Shown: in pieces, positions 34,787 through 44,656 of the stretch | How positions within the stretch are numbered: the stretch's first letter is position 1 | How the letters are laid out: each line of letters opens with the position of its first letter | Source: Chitinophaga dinghuensis | GTDB lineage: Bacteria > Bacteroidota > Bacteroidia > Chitinophagales > Chitinophagaceae | DNA: 64,000 bases | Reading direction: 5' to 3' | Assembly: GCF_003259435.1 (NCBI RefSeq) | Contig: NZ_QLMA01000005.1 | Coordinates: 310,001 to 374,000 of the forward strand | Position numbers and translations under genes: made by a program | Notes under the pieces: generated by a model | The model's database searches: none | What the model was told of the DNA's origin: nothing | Seen by the model: the letters and a program-made list of their open reading frames with translations, nothing else

Positions 34787-37700
34787 TTAGAGTGATGCTT
34801 TTACGCCTATTCTCCAGGTCCGGGGAGCTGGTAATGTCAGTTCATCGAAACCCATGCCCAGTGCAGAGGAACCGCTTGCGCTGACCTCCGGATCAATACC
34901 TGAATATTTAGTGATGATAAACAGGTTATTACCTTCTGCAAACACACGCAGTGAACGGATCGATTTCACATTTCTCAGCATCTTAGTGCAATCGTATGTC
35001 AGGGTGAGACTACGCAGTTTAATAAAGGAGGCATCTTCCAGGAAACGATCGTTCTGACGACTCAATGTATAGTCAAATGAAGAGCCGAAGCTTCCCGTTA
35101 CATAATTGGATTTATTAATCATGGCTGGGATGGCGGTTTGCTGACCCGGATATTGCCAGTAATTCACCAGGTCAGGCGAGAGATTCCAGGTATCATTGGA
35201 ACCCGCAGCGCTGCCCAGGTAGCTGTATTGTGCTGCTTTGGCGCCATTGATTATTTTATTACCCGCGGAGAAGTTGAAAAAGCAATTCAGCTCTAAAGAT
35301 TTCCAGGTAAACGTATTACCGAAACCACCGAAGACAATGGGCATCGCGTCTCCCTTATATGCTCTGTTTTCATACGGACGATCCGGATATTGTTGCTGGA
35401 TTGGAGTTTCAGAAGATTTACCATTCTTATCAATCCATAGCGGTTGTCCGTCGAGCGGATTGATACCGCCCCACTGGTAGAGATAATAGGCAGTAGCAGA
35501 GTGGCCTACTTTCCAGAAGCGCCCGCCATCCAGTTCGTTTTGCATCGCTAATTCGTCTTCGTTGATTTTATGGAGACGCACGACCTTGTTCCTGTTGGCA
35601 GATATATTAAAATTGGTGGTCCAGCTAAATGATTTCCTGATAATATTCTGGCTGTTGATGCTCAGCTCCACCCCGTTGTTGCTAAGGTCGGCCAGGTTTT
35701 GTTTCTGTACTGCGAAGCCCATAAAATAAGGCAGTGCAGAGCTGACAATCGCATTCGTTGTTTGGCGACGATAGAAATCCAGTGTAGCCGTAATCTTGCT
35801 TTTGAAAATACCCAGGTCCATTCCTACGTTCCAGGTGGTGGTACGTTCCCAGGCCAGTTCAGGATTGGCGGGTTGTTTCACGCCAATAGCCGTGATATTA
35901 CCATAGGATGCAGCATAAGGATTTACAATATACTGGCCCTGGTTGCCATAGTAGCCATTTCCGCCGTCACTACCGGTGAAGCCTACACTACCGCGAATTT
36001 TCAGCTGATCAATCCAGTTGTTTCCTTTCAGGAAAGCAGCTTCGCTGGGCACCCAACCCAATGCGAACGATGGGAAGCCTACGTAGCGATGGTTCTTAGA
36101 GAAACGGGAGGACCCGTCCATGCGATAGGTAACGCCAGCCAGGTATTGATTTTTATATTGATAGTTCACTCTTCCGAGGAAAGAAACTTGTGCCCATTCC
36201 TGTTGCAGCGAGGTGACCACTCTTTTATTCTTAGCAGTGGCGATGCTGAGCATTTCATCATTGATAAAATGGTCGCCTACTACGGTCGTAACATCTTCTG
36301 TAGAATGCTCATAGCTCTGGCCCAGCATAGCGCTGATGCCATGTCCGCCTTCCAGGAGTTTATTGACGTCGATACGGTTATTCACGACGAATTTGCGTAG
36401 CTGTTGCTGTGTTTCTGTGGCCATGCCGCCTTCCGTTCTTGGGCGGTCGATGACGCGACTATAAGCGCGGGAGTTGATCCAGTCGGTACCAGCGTCTGAA
36501 TGGAAAGACAGCCATGGCAGCAGTTTCAGATCGGCGAATACATTTCCGAGTACGCGACTGTCTATAGAATAATTCTTTCCTGTGGTAGCCTGACCTACCG
36601 GATTGGATACAGTAGCTGGCCCTGTGGGGTTATTGCCATACAGCCAGTTGAATTTTCCCAGGCTATCGTATACGCTGATATTTGGCGCTTTCAGCACTGC
36701 ATCGCGGTATACCTGCTGGGCATTAAGGCTGTTGTTATTGGCTTGGTTCAAACCAACACTCACTCCTACTTTCAAGGCTTTAGACACCTGGTTATCGAAA
36801 TTTACGCGGCCCTGATAGCGGGTAAAATCATTATTGATGATATAAGACTGTTGTTTATCGTAACCCAGGCTGACAAAGTAATTGCTCTTATCTGTGCCCC
36901 CGCTGAGAGAGATATTGGCATCTGTGCCTATTGCATTTCTGACTACCTGATCCAGCCAGTTCGTATTTACGCCTTTGGGGAACTTGTAGTTTAAAGGTAT
37001 ATACCAGCCACTGGAAGCCTTGCCAACAGAGTCTTTCAGCGCAAAGAGGCGGGTGTAGAAATCTGCGTACTGATCGCCTGTCATCACCTTCGGTAGTTTG
37101 CGGGGAGCGCTGACGGAAGTTCCCAGCTGTACATCTACATGCGCTGATCCTTTTCTTCCTTTACGGGTGGTGATGAGGATAACGCCGCCAGACCCTCTGG
37201 AACCATAGATGGCAGTGGAGTACGCGTCTTTCAATACTTCTATCGACTCAATATCATCCGGATTTAATGTGGCCAGTGGATTCTTTTCAAAAGTGGTTGG
37301 TGGGCGGTAATCATTCGCTACAGTGGTACCTCCATAAGAAACGCCCGGAGTGGAACCTTTGCTGTAGTCTACCGTATTCAGTGATTGGTCGATTCCATAG
37401 ATGGGAACGCCGTCCACCACTATCAGCGGCGTATTGCCGTTAGGGTTAAGGGTGCTGATACCACGGATAGTAATGTTGCTGGCAGCGCCGGGCACTCCAC
37501 TGCTGGGTGCAATGTAAACGCCGGGTAGTTTTCCTACCATAGCCTGATCTACTGACAGCGGCATTTGTCCTGGTTGTTCATCGGCTCTGAAGGAGCTCAC
37601 TGCGCCAAGCAGATTACGTCTTTCCTGCACGCCGTAGCCGATTACCACCGCCTCTGAAAGTCGCGATGCTACAATCGTCATACTAACAGGCAGGCTTACT

Positions 37701-38302
37701 ACGGCATCGCCTATACGAACAGGTAAAGTAGTTTGTTGATAGCCAATTGAAGAAAACTGCAGAGAGTAGCTGCCATGTGGCATAGTGATTTCATACATAC
37801 CATCGGCGTCTGTCATAGCCGTATATTTTGTTCCATTCACGCGAACGGTTACACCGGGAATAGGATTAGCGGTACCTGCTTCCAAAATGCGGCCACGGAC
37901 TTTCCCTGGCGCCTCCATGGCCGGCGTTAATGGCAATGCCATGGGCGTACGGGTAATAATGATGACGCCATTTTTTTCCTCGAATGCGAGGTCTGTATGC
38001 TGCAAAAGGGCGGCGATCACCTTGTTGAGCGGTTCATTTACAAAACGTAACCTGGAAATCTTGTAATCTGCCAGTTGTTTTTGGTCGTAGCCAAATGCTA
38101 GTTGGTAATTCTTTTCCAGTTTCTTAATACATGATGCCAGCGATTCATTTTCGAAGGCAGCCGTTACCCGGATTTCCTGCCGGTTTTGGCTATAGGCGTT
38201 GGTTGCCGGTAACAGGGTAAAACTTCCCAGTGAGAACACTGTAAACACTACGCTCCATCTTATCATGCCGCGCATGGACGCATGCTTAAACGATTTTTGC
38301 AT
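34787..38302 (-). CDS. SusC/RagA TonB-dependent transporter with STN domain
   Basis: This is a 1171-residue outer-membrane transporter. After the signal peptide (ending NAYSQ) comes an STN domain at about 45-120 (FENESLASCIKKLEKNYQL then AFGYDQKQ), the signalling element that contacts a FecR anti-sigma factor. A carboxypeptidase-like regulatory Ig domain (about 130-205) and the plug follow, with SusC motifs GVPGAASNITIRGISTLNPN and DAYSTAIYGSRGSGGVILITT. The barrel closes with a C-terminal strand ending WRIGVKASL. The gene sits between fecR-like and susD-like genes in one orientation. Ligand binding would signal through FecR to the ECF sigma factor and raise expression of the locus. Confidence 0.95.
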   Translation of the reverse strand: MQKSFKHASMRGMIRWSVVFTVFSLGSFTLLPATNAYSQNRQEIRVTAAFENESLASCIKKLEKNYQLAFGYDQKQLADYKISRLRFVNEPLNKVIAALLQHTDLAFEEKNGVIIITRTPMALPLTPAMEAPGKVRGRILEAGTANPIPGVTVRVNGTKYTAMTDADGMYEITMPHGSYSLQFSSIGYQQTTLPVRIGDAVVSLPVSMTIVASRLSEAVVIGYGVQERRNLLGAVSSFRADEQPGQMPLSVDQAMVGKLPGVYIAPSSGVPGAASNITIRGISTLNPNGNTPLIVVDGVPIYGIDQSLNTVDYSKGSTPGVSYGGTTVANDYRPPTTFEKNPLATLNPDDIESIEVLKDAYSTAIYGSRGSGGVILITTRKGRKGSAHVDVQLGTSVSAPRKLPKVMTGDQYADFYTRLFALKDSVGKASSGWYIPLNYKFPKGVNTNWLDQVVRNAIGTDANISLSGGTDKSNYFVSLGYDKQQSYIINNDFTRYQGRVNFDNQVSKALKVGVSVGLNQANNNSLNAQQVYRDAVLKAPNISVYDSLGKFNWLYGNNPTGPATVSNPVGQATTGKNYSIDSRVLGNVFADLKLLPWLSFHSDAGTDWINSRAYSRVIDRPRTEGGMATETQQQLRKFVVNNRIDVNKLLEGGHGISAMLGQSYEHSTEDVTTVVGDHFINDEMLSIATAKNKRVVTSLQQEWAQVSFLGRVNYQYKNQYLAGVTYRMDGSSRFSKNHRYVGFPSFALGWVPSEAAFLKGNNWIDQLKIRGSVGFTGSDGGNGYYGNQGQYIVNPYAASYGNITAIGVKQPANPELAWERTTTWNVGMDLGIFKSKITATLDFYRRQTTNAIVSSALPYFMGFAVQKQNLADLSNNGVELSINSQNIIRKSFSWTTNFNISANRNKVVRLHKINEDELAMQNELDGGRFWKVGHSATAYYLYQWGGINPLDGQPLWIDKNGKSSETPIQQQYPDRPYENRAYKGDAMPIVFGGFGNTFTWKSLELNCFFNFSAGNKIINGAKAAQYSYLGSAAGSNDTWNLSPDLVNYWQYPGQQTAIPAMINKSNYVTGSFGSSFDYTLSRQNDRFLEDASFIKLRSLTLTYDCTKMLRNVKSIRSLRVFAEGNNLFIITKYSGIDPEVSASGSSALGMGFDELTLPAPRTWRIGVKASL

Positions 38303-38456
38303 ATCTTTGGTTGATTTTAGAATTAACTGACAGGGTGCAATTCATTGCACACTCTAGGCCGTACCTGCTCCAACAGGTGCGGTTTTTGATTTCAGAAGAC
38401 AATAACTCACCAGGGATGGTCTTTTGCTCATCCCGGTAAAAACAGTTGGTAGTTGT

Positions 38457-39449
38457 TTAATATTTTTTGTGAATAGTTATTTCGTTGTCATGTATATCAT
38501 ATTGTATAGGATGTATGCTGTTAATAATATCCAATACTTGTGTAATTGTTAGTTTGGTACTGCATCGGAGCGTATATTCATCCTGTTTCATTTCCGCAGG
38601 ATTGTAGCGAATCTTAACCCCATATTGATTCTCGAGTGTTACTACCAGTTCTGCGAATCCTACTTGTGATAAGGAAAGCATGCCGTGCATCCATTCATTT
38701 ACTTGTTCATTGTTCACTGTCGACTTCATATACTGTTGTGCGGATCTGCTGAAAGTCAGTTGATCGTTGGCACTGAGTACATCCAGTCCGGACTGATGAT
38801 GTAGTACTTTTACCATCCCTGTTTTCACTGTCACCTGTGTTTCGTCCAGCAGCGGATGGGCTTTCACATCGAAGGAAGTACCGAGTACCTGAATATTTAT
38901 TTCGGTGGTATGTACTTCAAAAGGATGTCTGCTATCCGGGTGTATATCAAAGAAGGCCTCTCCTTCCAGCACGACGGTTCTTACCTCACCGAATGAGCGG
39001 GGATATTTCAGGCTGGCGCCAGCGTTTAGCCATACCCGTGAGCTATCCGGCAGCAGGAATTCTTTCAGTTCTCCTGGCCCGGCGCTGGCCAGGAGCATAT
39101 CGTGGCGGTCCTGATATTTTTTAAATAATAATCCAACAGTTATTAGCAGACCGGTAATAACAGCAGCAGCCATCCACCAACGGCGGTACAGCGGCGTCAC
39201 CGGATCAGATGCCGGTATTGCTTCATCCGCTATTTCCGCATGAATATGTTGGAGCATATCCTGCTGAATCAATTGCCTGTGCGCATCATTGCGGAATACC
39301 TGCGTTGCTGGCTCCTGGGCATCATACCAGGATTGCAGCCATTCCAGCTCTTGCTGTGTACAGGTTCCGGTATCGAGGCGTGACAGGATTTGTTTTATTT
39401 TTTCCTGGTCGTTCACGTGATAATAACCGTTTGCTTGTATATATGACAC
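38457..39449 (-). CDS. FecR-family anti-sigma factor
   Basis: This 330-residue protein has a cytoplasmic N-terminus with the anti-sigma helix region (IKQILSRLDTGTCTQQELEWLQSWYDA), one membrane helix at about 92-110 (WWMAAAVITGLLITVGLLF), then the periplasmic FecR domain (EFLLPDSSRVWLNAGASLKYP, VVLEGEAFFDI) and a C-terminal STN-like DUF4974 domain ending ITIHKKY. It holds the adjacent ECF sigma factor and releases it when the STN domain of the SusC partner reports ligand. The sigma gene lies 49 bases upstream and SusC 154 bases downstream. Confidence 0.93.
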   Translation of the reverse strand: MSYIQANGYYHVNDQEKIKQILSRLDTGTCTQQELEWLQSWYDAQEPATQVFRNDAHRQLIQQDMLQHIHAEIADEAIPASDPVTPLYRRWWMAAAVITGLLITVGLLFKKYQDRHDMLLASAGPGELKEFLLPDSSRVWLNAGASLKYPRSFGEVRTVVLEGEAFFDIHPDSRHPFEVHTTEINIQVLGTSFDVKAHPLLDETQVTVKTGMVKVLHHQSGLDVLSANDQLTFSRSAQQYMKSTVNNEQVNEWMHGMLSLSQVGFAELVVTLENQYGVKIRYNPAEMKQDEYTLRCSTKLTITQVLDIINSIHPIQYDIHDNEITIHKKY

Positions 39450-39498
39450 GGCTCCGCAAGTCGGGTACCATATCCGGTAAAAAAAAATTTCAACTTTA

Positions 39499-40047
39499 TT
39501 ATTTGAAAGAGGATAATTGTTCGCGAATGCGACTCAGGGCGAGGCCTAGCTGGTTCTTTACGGTTTGGCGGCTGAGGGCCAGCTGAGAGGCAATATCATC
39601 TATAGAGCGGAAATCGCGGCGATTGAGCAGGTAGATATCCCGCATCCGTTGAGGCATAGCGGCCACTGTGGCGGCGATCATGCGCTGCATTTCATTTAAT
39701 AATAAAGGTCCGTCGGTCTTCAGGAGTGGAGAAACCGGGATATCCGCAAAAACATCCAGGTGTTTTTGGTAAGTGGAAGAATTTCTGAAGTGATTAAATA
39801 CACGGTATTTCAGGGCTACATGCAGGTATGCCGACAGCTGCTCACGGATGTCCAGGTCTTTTCTTTTTTGCCAGAGGGCAATGAAAACATCCTGCACACA
39901 GTCCTTTGCATCTGCGTCCTGCTGTAGTCTGGCATAGGCGGCCGTGTAAAGCTGCTCCCAATAGCGATGATACAATTCATCAAAAGCTGCCTTATCATCA
40001 TGCACCCGCATACGCTCCAATAAAGCGGTATCCGGCAATTGTTTCAA
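39499..40047 (-). CDS. ECF sigma-70 factor (Bacteroidota SusCD-type)
   Basis: This 182-residue factor shows region 2 (YHRYWEQLYTAAYARLQQDA followed by KDCVQDVFIALW) and region 4 (MRDIYLLNRRDFRSIDDIAS followed by QTVKNQLGLALSRIRE). It has the FecI-like arrangement common in this phylum, with its own FecR immediately downstream. It is expected to transcribe the SusC-led genes. The start is the ATG at 40047. The divergent ArsR gene begins 160 bases away on the other strand. Confidence 0.93.
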   Translation of the reverse strand: MKQLPDTALLERMRVHDDKAAFDELYHRYWEQLYTAAYARLQQDADAKDCVQDVFIALWQKRKDLDIREQLSAYLHVALKYRVFNHFRNSSTYQKHLDVFADIPVSPLLKTDGPLLLNEMQRMIAATVAAMPQRMRDIYLLNRRDFRSIDDIASQLALSRQTVKNQLGLALSRIREQLSSFK

Positions 40048-40157
40048 TCACAAAAGGTTTAAGCGTAAATATAAATAATTCAGTTCCAAATTTGCAAATC
40101 TGGCAGGTTGGCGGGGGATATAAAATAATCAACTTTTCTGAAACAAAAAAATAATCC

Positions 40158-40173
40158 GTAACCAATCGGTTAC
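40158..40173. promoter_or_regulatory. ArsR operator, copy 1
   Basis: GTAACCAATCGGTTAC is an inverted repeat with 5-base perfect arms (GTAAC/GTTAC) extended by C/G, and it is the exact reverse complement of copy 2 at 40182. It lies in the spacer just upstream of the -7 element of the arsR promoter. Dyads of this size suit a dimeric ArsR-family winged-helix repressor. Binding by the adjacent regulator is inferred. Confidence 0.78.
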
Positions 40174-40174
40174 A

Positions 40175-40182
40175 TATATTTG
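40175..40182 (+). promoter_or_regulatory. -7 promoter element of the arsR/AHSA1 operon
   Basis: TATATTTG matches the Bacteroidota -7 consensus TAnnTTTG exactly. It lies between the two operator copies and 27 bases before the arsR ATG, so transcription should begin inside or at the edge of operator copy 2. No clear -33 TTTG is visible upstream. Confidence 0.7.
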
Positions 40183-40197
40183 TAACCGATTGGTTAC
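40182..40197. promoter_or_regulatory. ArsR operator, copy 2
   Basis: GTAACCGATTGGTTAC is the reverse complement of copy 1, with the two copies 24 bases apart centre to centre. That is a bit over two helical turns. It overlaps the last base of the -7 element and the expected start site, the geometry of direct repression. Confidence 0.78.
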
Positions 40198-40209
40198 ATA
40201 ATAAATCAT

Positions 40210-40536
40210 ATGAGAAGAGATGTATTTCAGGCCATAGCGGACCCAACACGGAGAGAGATTATCCACCTGTTGGCCAAGGACAGTTTGAATCTCAATAGCA
40301 TTGCAGAGAACTTCAGCGTCAGCCGTCCGGCGATTTCCAAGCATATTCGCATACTAACAGAATGCGGTTTGGTAGGCATCCGAACGGCAGGACGAGAAAG
40401 GATATGCTATGCCAACCTCCAGGGATTGCGGGAGGTAGCGGATTGGACTGCCAGGTACCAGGATTTCTGGAATTCCAAACTGGATGATCTGGGCGACTTC
40501 CTGGAGAAAGAAAAAAAACATAAAAAGAAAAAATAG
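40210..40536 (+). CDS. ArsR-family winged-helix transcriptional regulator
   Basis: This 108-residue protein has the winged HTH at about 5-80. It begins FQAIADPTRREIIHLLAKDS and continues into the recognition helix NFSVSRPAISKHIRILTECG, then the wing LVGIRTAGRERICYANL. It lacks the Cys pairs of metal-sensing ArsR proteins and ends in a Lys-rich tail. It belongs to the subgroup that is always followed by an AHSA1/SRPBCC gene, here 30 bases downstream. Two matching dyads cover its promoter, so it very probably represses its own operon. The inducer is unknown and may be a hydrophobic ligand bound by the partner. Confidence 0.92.
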   Translation: MRRDVFQAIADPTRREIIHLLAKDSLNLNSIAENFSVSRPAISKHIRILTECGLVGIRTAGRERICYANLQGLREVADWTARYQDFWNSKLDDLGDFLEKEKKHKKKK

Positions 40537-40566
40537 TCATTCTATCATTTTTTAAACCCACTAAAA

Positions 40567-41010
40567 ATGAACGCCACACCACTCATCACAGAACGCGTAT
40601 ATGATGCGCCCACAGCCACGGTATGGAGTGCCCTCACCCAGCTGGAACAGCTGCGTAAATGGTATTTCCAGTTAGATGGTTTCAAACCCGAGACCGGGTT
40701 TAAATTTTCCTTCACCTGTGATTGTGACGGAATAGATTACCTGCATCATTGTGAAGTCAAAGAAGTTATACCCGGACGCAAAATCACTTACAGCTGGACA
40801 TATGAGGGGTATCCAGGTTATTCAGAAGTGAGTTGGGAATTATTTCCCGAAGGAAATAAGACCAGGCTTCAGTTGACCCATCGGGGATTGGAATCATTCT
40901 CTGGCATCGACAATCCATCTTTTCAGGTCAGCAGTTTCCAGGAGGGTTGGCACTTCTTCTTCAACGAGGCCCTGCCGAACTATCTGGCAAAAGAAACAGT
41001 TGCATCCTAA
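40567..41010 (+). CDS. AHSA1/SRPBCC-domain protein
   Basis: This 147-residue single-domain protein shows the AHSA1-like pattern ITERVYDAPTATVWSALTQL near the start, WYFQLDGFKPETGFKFSF, and a final helix with GWHFFFNEALPNYLAK. SRPBCC proteins form a deep hydrophobic cavity. Paired with an ArsR repressor, they are thought to bind a small lipophilic compound. No signal peptide is present, so it acts in the cytoplasm. Its stop is 2 bases from the end of the convergent GH2 gene. Confidence 0.9.
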   Translation: MNATPLITERVYDAPTATVWSALTQLEQLRKWYFQLDGFKPETGFKFSFTCDCDGIDYLHHCEVKEVIPGRKITYSWTYEGYPGYSEVSWELFPEGNKTRLQLTHRGLESFSGIDNPSFQVSSFQEGWHFFFNEALPNYLAKETVAS

Positions 41011-41012
41011 CC

Positions 41013-43628
41013 TTACCAGGTTGGTTCATTCCGTTTCATTTTTTCCAACGTGGATTCATACGGCTTTTTATCCTGATCGGGCGCCAATGCGAGCGCCCGT
41101 TCTTGTATTGCAATAGCCTCCTGTTTGCGGCCAGCCTTGTAAAGCAAGTTGGCCTGGGTGTTCATAAACAGGGAGCGCTCTCCCTGTTCCAGGCATATCC
41201 GGCTCCATCCAGAAGCTGTCAGCAACATAGAGGAATCATCTGAGCGATAAAAGACCGTTGTGGCATAACGGTTCAGTTCATCCAGGGACAAGTTCTTCGC
41301 GAATTTGGCCACATAGCGCGTAGCAGCAGGGAAAAACTGCTTCCATTGTTTATTATTCAAATGATACAACGTCTTTGATCGTAAGTACACTTCCTCTCCT
41401 GTAACGCCGTAGCTCATTGCTTTCTGTTGCATGGCAAACCAGTTCGGATGCTCATTGGTACCGCTGATATTCGGATTAATCACGTCTGCATAAATGACTG
41501 TCATTAATTTCATGTCCGCCTGACGCGTACCCATTACCTTATCTGCGGCCTCCTTATTTGCAGCAATAATTTTGAATGCAGTTGATTTTACACTGGTAGC
41601 CATATTAAAAATGAACAACCACTGAGAGCGGGAAAATGGCGCTTTGATCTGAGCGAGATAATCATCCGCCGCTTTCTGAGCATTAGGCATATCATTCAAT
41701 CGGACCGCCATTTGTGCCAGCTCTTTCAGGAAACTGGAATCACGGTATCCTGATTTAAACCGACGCAGCATATCTGTATATCGGTTATCAGGATTAGTGG
41801 TATCCATGTCCTTTATCTTGAAATCAGTAGGAACTGGTCCTGTAGCGGGAATTATCATGCGATGTATTTCCCTGATTTTTTCCAATGGAATTTTTATCAC
41901 CTCTCTGTCATAGGTCATCAGGCCATTTTCTTCTATTTCTACATCATAAGGTTCTGTATAAATAGATCCGCTCAAACCTTCTTCCTCATAGATTTTCAGG
42001 TGTTTGATCATGTATTCATATTTCTGAGAGAATTCTGCCGGCGCTACGGAAATATACCCCCATCCCTCTTCTGCATTCCACTGATGGCTGCGTACCCGGA
42101 CCTGCACTCCGCCCCATTCTCCTAATACGCGGGCTTTTCCGGTCAATGCCGGCGCAATACCCGGGCCTGGATAATCATGTACATCGGTCAGATCGGCCGA
42201 CTTCCAGCGCTCCAACGGATTTGCGGGGGCGCGTCTGTCATAGTTCTCGCCGGTATGTCCGTTGATTAACCTGCTGGGATCTGTTTTCTTCATCCATTCT
42301 GTGAGGCGTTGCTGATCATAACGGGCCCATCCTTCATTAAACAGTACCCAGCAAACGATACTAGGATGGTTTTTCAGCAATTCAATATTAGCCGCATTCT
42401 CTTTTTCAAACTCAATCTTTGCGGTAGGCGACTCATTCGCACAAGTGACCATGTCCTGCCAAACGAGGATACCCAGTTTATCGCAATGATAATACCAACG
42501 GGCAGGTTCCAATTTGATATGTTTACGAATGGTATTAAAGCCCATCGATTTTACAGCGAGGATATCAAAACGCAGGGCCTCATCTGTGGGAGCGGTATAG
42601 AGTCCGTCTGGCCAGAAGCCCTGGTCCAGCACACCCAGATTATAGGTATATTTTCCGTTCAGGTAGATGCGCTCTTGTCCTTTCGCATCTTTCATGATAG
42701 AAATGGTGCGCATACCAGCGTAGGAACGGATGGAATCAACGGGTTTATCCTGGTTATATATTTTTATTGATAGATCATACAGAAAAGGATCTTCCGGCGA
42801 CCAATGGTGTACGTCGGGGATAGGCATTTCCAGCGTATCATTTGTTTTACCGGAGATATTTGCCACTGGTGCGCCATTGGCATACACTGTTACTTCCGCT
42901 TTGCAGTTCCTTTTATCATTCGGGGACACCACTACTTTCAGGGTGTTTTCCTGCGGTATGATACTGATATTGGAAATATAAGTATCCGGAACTGTTTCCA
43001 GCCATACTGTTTGCCAGATACCGCTGCTGGCGGTATACATAATTCCTCTGGGTTGCAGCACCTGTTTACCTCTGGGATTATTGCCCTGATCGGAAGGGTC
43101 CCATACGGAGACCAGCAACTGATTACTGCCATTATGGAGGGCGTCTGTAATATCAAGGGTGAATGCCTGGTATCCGCCGGCATGGTCGCCTACTTGTTTT
43201 CCGTTTACATAGACGACGGCCTGCCAGTCGACCGCCCCAAAATGCAGCAATACCCTTTTCCCTGCAGCATCGCTGGGTTTATCAATATTGCGGCGGTACC
43301 ATAATCGGTCGTCCGGGAGCAGTGATTTTTTAACGCCCGACAGTGCAGATTCCAGTGGATAAGGCACCAGGATTTTCCCCTGAAACTGTTGAGGAGCGGG
43401 TGCGTCTTTTTTGGTGATAGCGTAATCCCATAGCCCGTTCAGGTTTACCCATTGGGACCGTACCATTTGCGGTCTGGGGTATTCCGGCAATGCGTTTTCC
43501 GGCGAGACTAGCGGAGTCCATCGGGTGGCAATTGCGACAGGCTGGGCTTTCCATGCAGACTGCGCGTTGACGGTGGTCACGGCAAAGCATGACAGTAGCA
43601 GGGTAATAAAGGATAACTTCTTCTGCAT
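41013..43628 (-). CDS. Glycoside hydrolase family 2 enzyme with helical C-terminal extension
   Basis: This is an 871-residue secreted enzyme (signal peptide ending NAQ at 23). It has a jelly-roll sugar-binding domain at about 50-215 ([34 protein letters not shown]), an Ig-like domain at about 220-310 and a TIM barrel at about 315-600. The general acid is Glu432 in WVLFNEGW, and the nucleophile Glu504 in VLGEWGG. The family includes beta-galactosidases, beta-glucuronidases and beta-mannosidases, and the specific sugar is not clear. About 270 residues follow that are not part of a normal GH2. They are all-helical with a TPR-like end ([20 protein letters not shown]) and recall the helical regions of TlpA-like proteins. 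No SusCD pair is adjacent, so it is probably a stand-alone gene. Confidence 0.88.
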   Translation of the reverse strand: MQKKLSFITLLLSCFAVTTVNAQSAWKAQPVAIATRWTPLVSPENALPEYPRPQMVRSQWVNLNGLWDYAITKKDAPAPQQFQGKILVPYPLESALSGVKKSLLPDDRLWYRRNIDKPSDAAGKRVLLHFGAVDWQAVVYVNGKQVGDHAGGYQAFTLDITDALHNGSNQLLVSVWDPSDQGNNPRGKQVLQPRGIMYTASSGIWQTVWLETVPDTYISNISIIPQENTLKVVVSPNDKRNCKAEVTVYANGAPVANISGKTNDTLEMPIPDVHHWSPEDPFLYDLSIKIYNQDKPVDSIRSYAGMRTISIMKDAKGQERIYLNGKYTYNLGVLDQGFWPDGLYTAPTDEALRFDILAVKSMGFNTIRKHIKLEPARWYYHCDKLGILVWQDMVTCANESPTAKIEFEKENAANIELLKNHPSIVCWVLFNEGWARYDQQRLTEWMKKTDPSRLINGHTGENYDRRAPANPLERWKSADLTDVHDYPGPGIAPALTGKARVLGEWGGVQVRVRSHQWNAEEGWGYISVAPAEFSQKYEYMIKHLKIYEEEGLSGSIYTEPYDVEIEENGLMTYDREVIKIPLEKIREIHRMIIPATGPVPTDFKIKDMDTTNPDNRYTDMLRRFKSGYRDSSFLKELAQMAVRLNDMPNAQKAADDYLAQIKAPFSRSQWLFIFNMATSVKSTAFKIIAANKEAADKVMGTRQADMKLMTVIYADVINPNISGTNEHPNWFAMQQKAMSYGVTGEEVYLRSKTLYHLNNKQWKQFFPAATRYVAKFAKNLSLDELNRYATTVFYRSDDSSMLLTASGWSRICLEQGERSLFMNTQANLLYKAGRKQEAIAIQERALALAPDQDKKPYESTLEKMKRNEPTW

Positions 43629-43770
43629 AACTGGTGAATTAAAGACGTGGAAAAAAGATTACGAAACAACACACATACGAAGTAATCTCCGCTGGTTGCG
43701 GAGATTACAGGCAATGATTTTGCCCATTTGCGGAAATGGGAATACGGCCGGGGATACCTGAGGGGTGGCC

Positions 43771-43820
43771 GTCAGTCAGTGACAGGAGTCAGTCAGGAGT
43801 TTAGTCAGTAGTCAGGAGGG
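43771..43820. repeat. Short GTCAG repeat cluster
   Basis: Six GTCAG units occur in 50 bases (GTCAGTCAG, AGTCAGTCAGG, AGTCAG, GTCAGG) in the 231-base gap between the GH2 gene and the ECF sigma gene. The remainder of that gap is unremarkable. It is upstream of GH2 and downstream of the sigma gene on the minus strand. It looks like slippage-prone low-complexity DNA, and a binding-site role is possible but unsupported. Confidence 0.5.
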
Positions 43821-43859
43821 ATACAATGGTTCAGGAAAGTGGAACTAAAAATGATGATG

Positions 43860-44426
43860 CTATTGTATATAATGTGCTTTCAGTCTATTTCTGATGATTT
43901 TAATACTGGAACTCATATGATTTTTGATGGTCTGATTGGAGAGACCTTTCGTCTCCATGATTTCTCTGGTGCTCAGTTCATGGATAAAACGCATTTCAAA
44001 AATCTTTCTTTGATGCGGAGGGACCGCCTTCATTGCTTTGAGGATTTGCACATAAATTTCTTTATCCTCCATTCTGCGCTGTGTGATTGCCTCTGACCGG
44101 TCATTGTCGTACAGCTGTTTATTTTTCTCCAGCTTATTGGCTTTTTTCAATTCGTCAATAGCCCGACGGCGAACGCATACAATCAGGTAGGCTTTCAGGT
44201 TCACAGGCACTGGCAGGTCCATTCGCTTGTTCCAGATAGTAATAAACACATTTTGAACAACATCTTCGGCAAGGTCCTTATCGCGTACTATATAATTTGC
44301 TTCACGGAGCAAATGCTTGTAGTAAGCCTGATACAGATCCTTAATAGCATTTTCCCTGTTGCATTGGAGCAATTCCGGGAGGTGGTTGTAGGAAGATTTC
44401 CGGGATAATTTGAATTGATTTACCAT
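43860..44426 (-). CDS. ECF sigma-70 factor (orphan)
   Basis: This 188-residue factor has region 2 (YQAYYKHLLREANYIVRDKD then EDVVQNVFITIW) and region 4 (PPHQRKIFEMRFIHELSTRE then NQTIKNHMSSSIKIIRNR). Unlike the sigma factor near 39.5 kb it has no FecR neighbour. The next gene downstream on the same strand is the GH2 gene, 232 bases away, which could be its target, although this is only positional. About 230 bases upstream hold no gene. Confidence 0.9.
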   Translation of the reverse strand: MVNQFKLSRKSSYNHLPELLQCNRENAIKDLYQAYYKHLLREANYIVRDKDLAEDVVQNVFITIWNKRMDLPVPVNLKAYLIVCVRRRAIDELKKANKLEKNKQLYDNDRSEAITQRRMEDKEIYVQILKAMKAVPPHQRKIFEMRFIHELSTREIMETKGLSNQTIKNHMSSSIKIIRNRLKAHYIQ

Positions 44427-44656
44427 TACTGAATCATTGAATAAGGTTAGTAGACAACCTCATCCATCAGCAGGACAAATCTAACATGAAGTGAAACTGT
44501 ATTGTTGTTAACGCCATCATCCGGATGGATGTTCCCCAGTCGTATAACAACAATACAAGTATCGAGTATTTTTTCTAGACTGAAAAGAAAAAAAATGTTA
44601 ATCAACTGTGAATCCGGGTCTCCCTAAATCCATTTCCTCCTCTCTCCTTTTCCTGT

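Noticed and set aside
35699..36400. A 233-codon plus-strand ORF opposite SusC, and similar ORFs at 6735-7433 and 31512-32153
   Set aside because: Each lies antisense within a well-supported conserved gene and shows no recognisable protein pattern.
38361..38387. Hairpin CCGTACCTG/CAGGTGCGG followed by TTTTT between fecR and susC
   Set aside because: The U tract lies on the plus strand, where there is no gene to terminate. On the coding strand it lacks a U tract. It may be a weak attenuator, but I cannot support it as a terminator.
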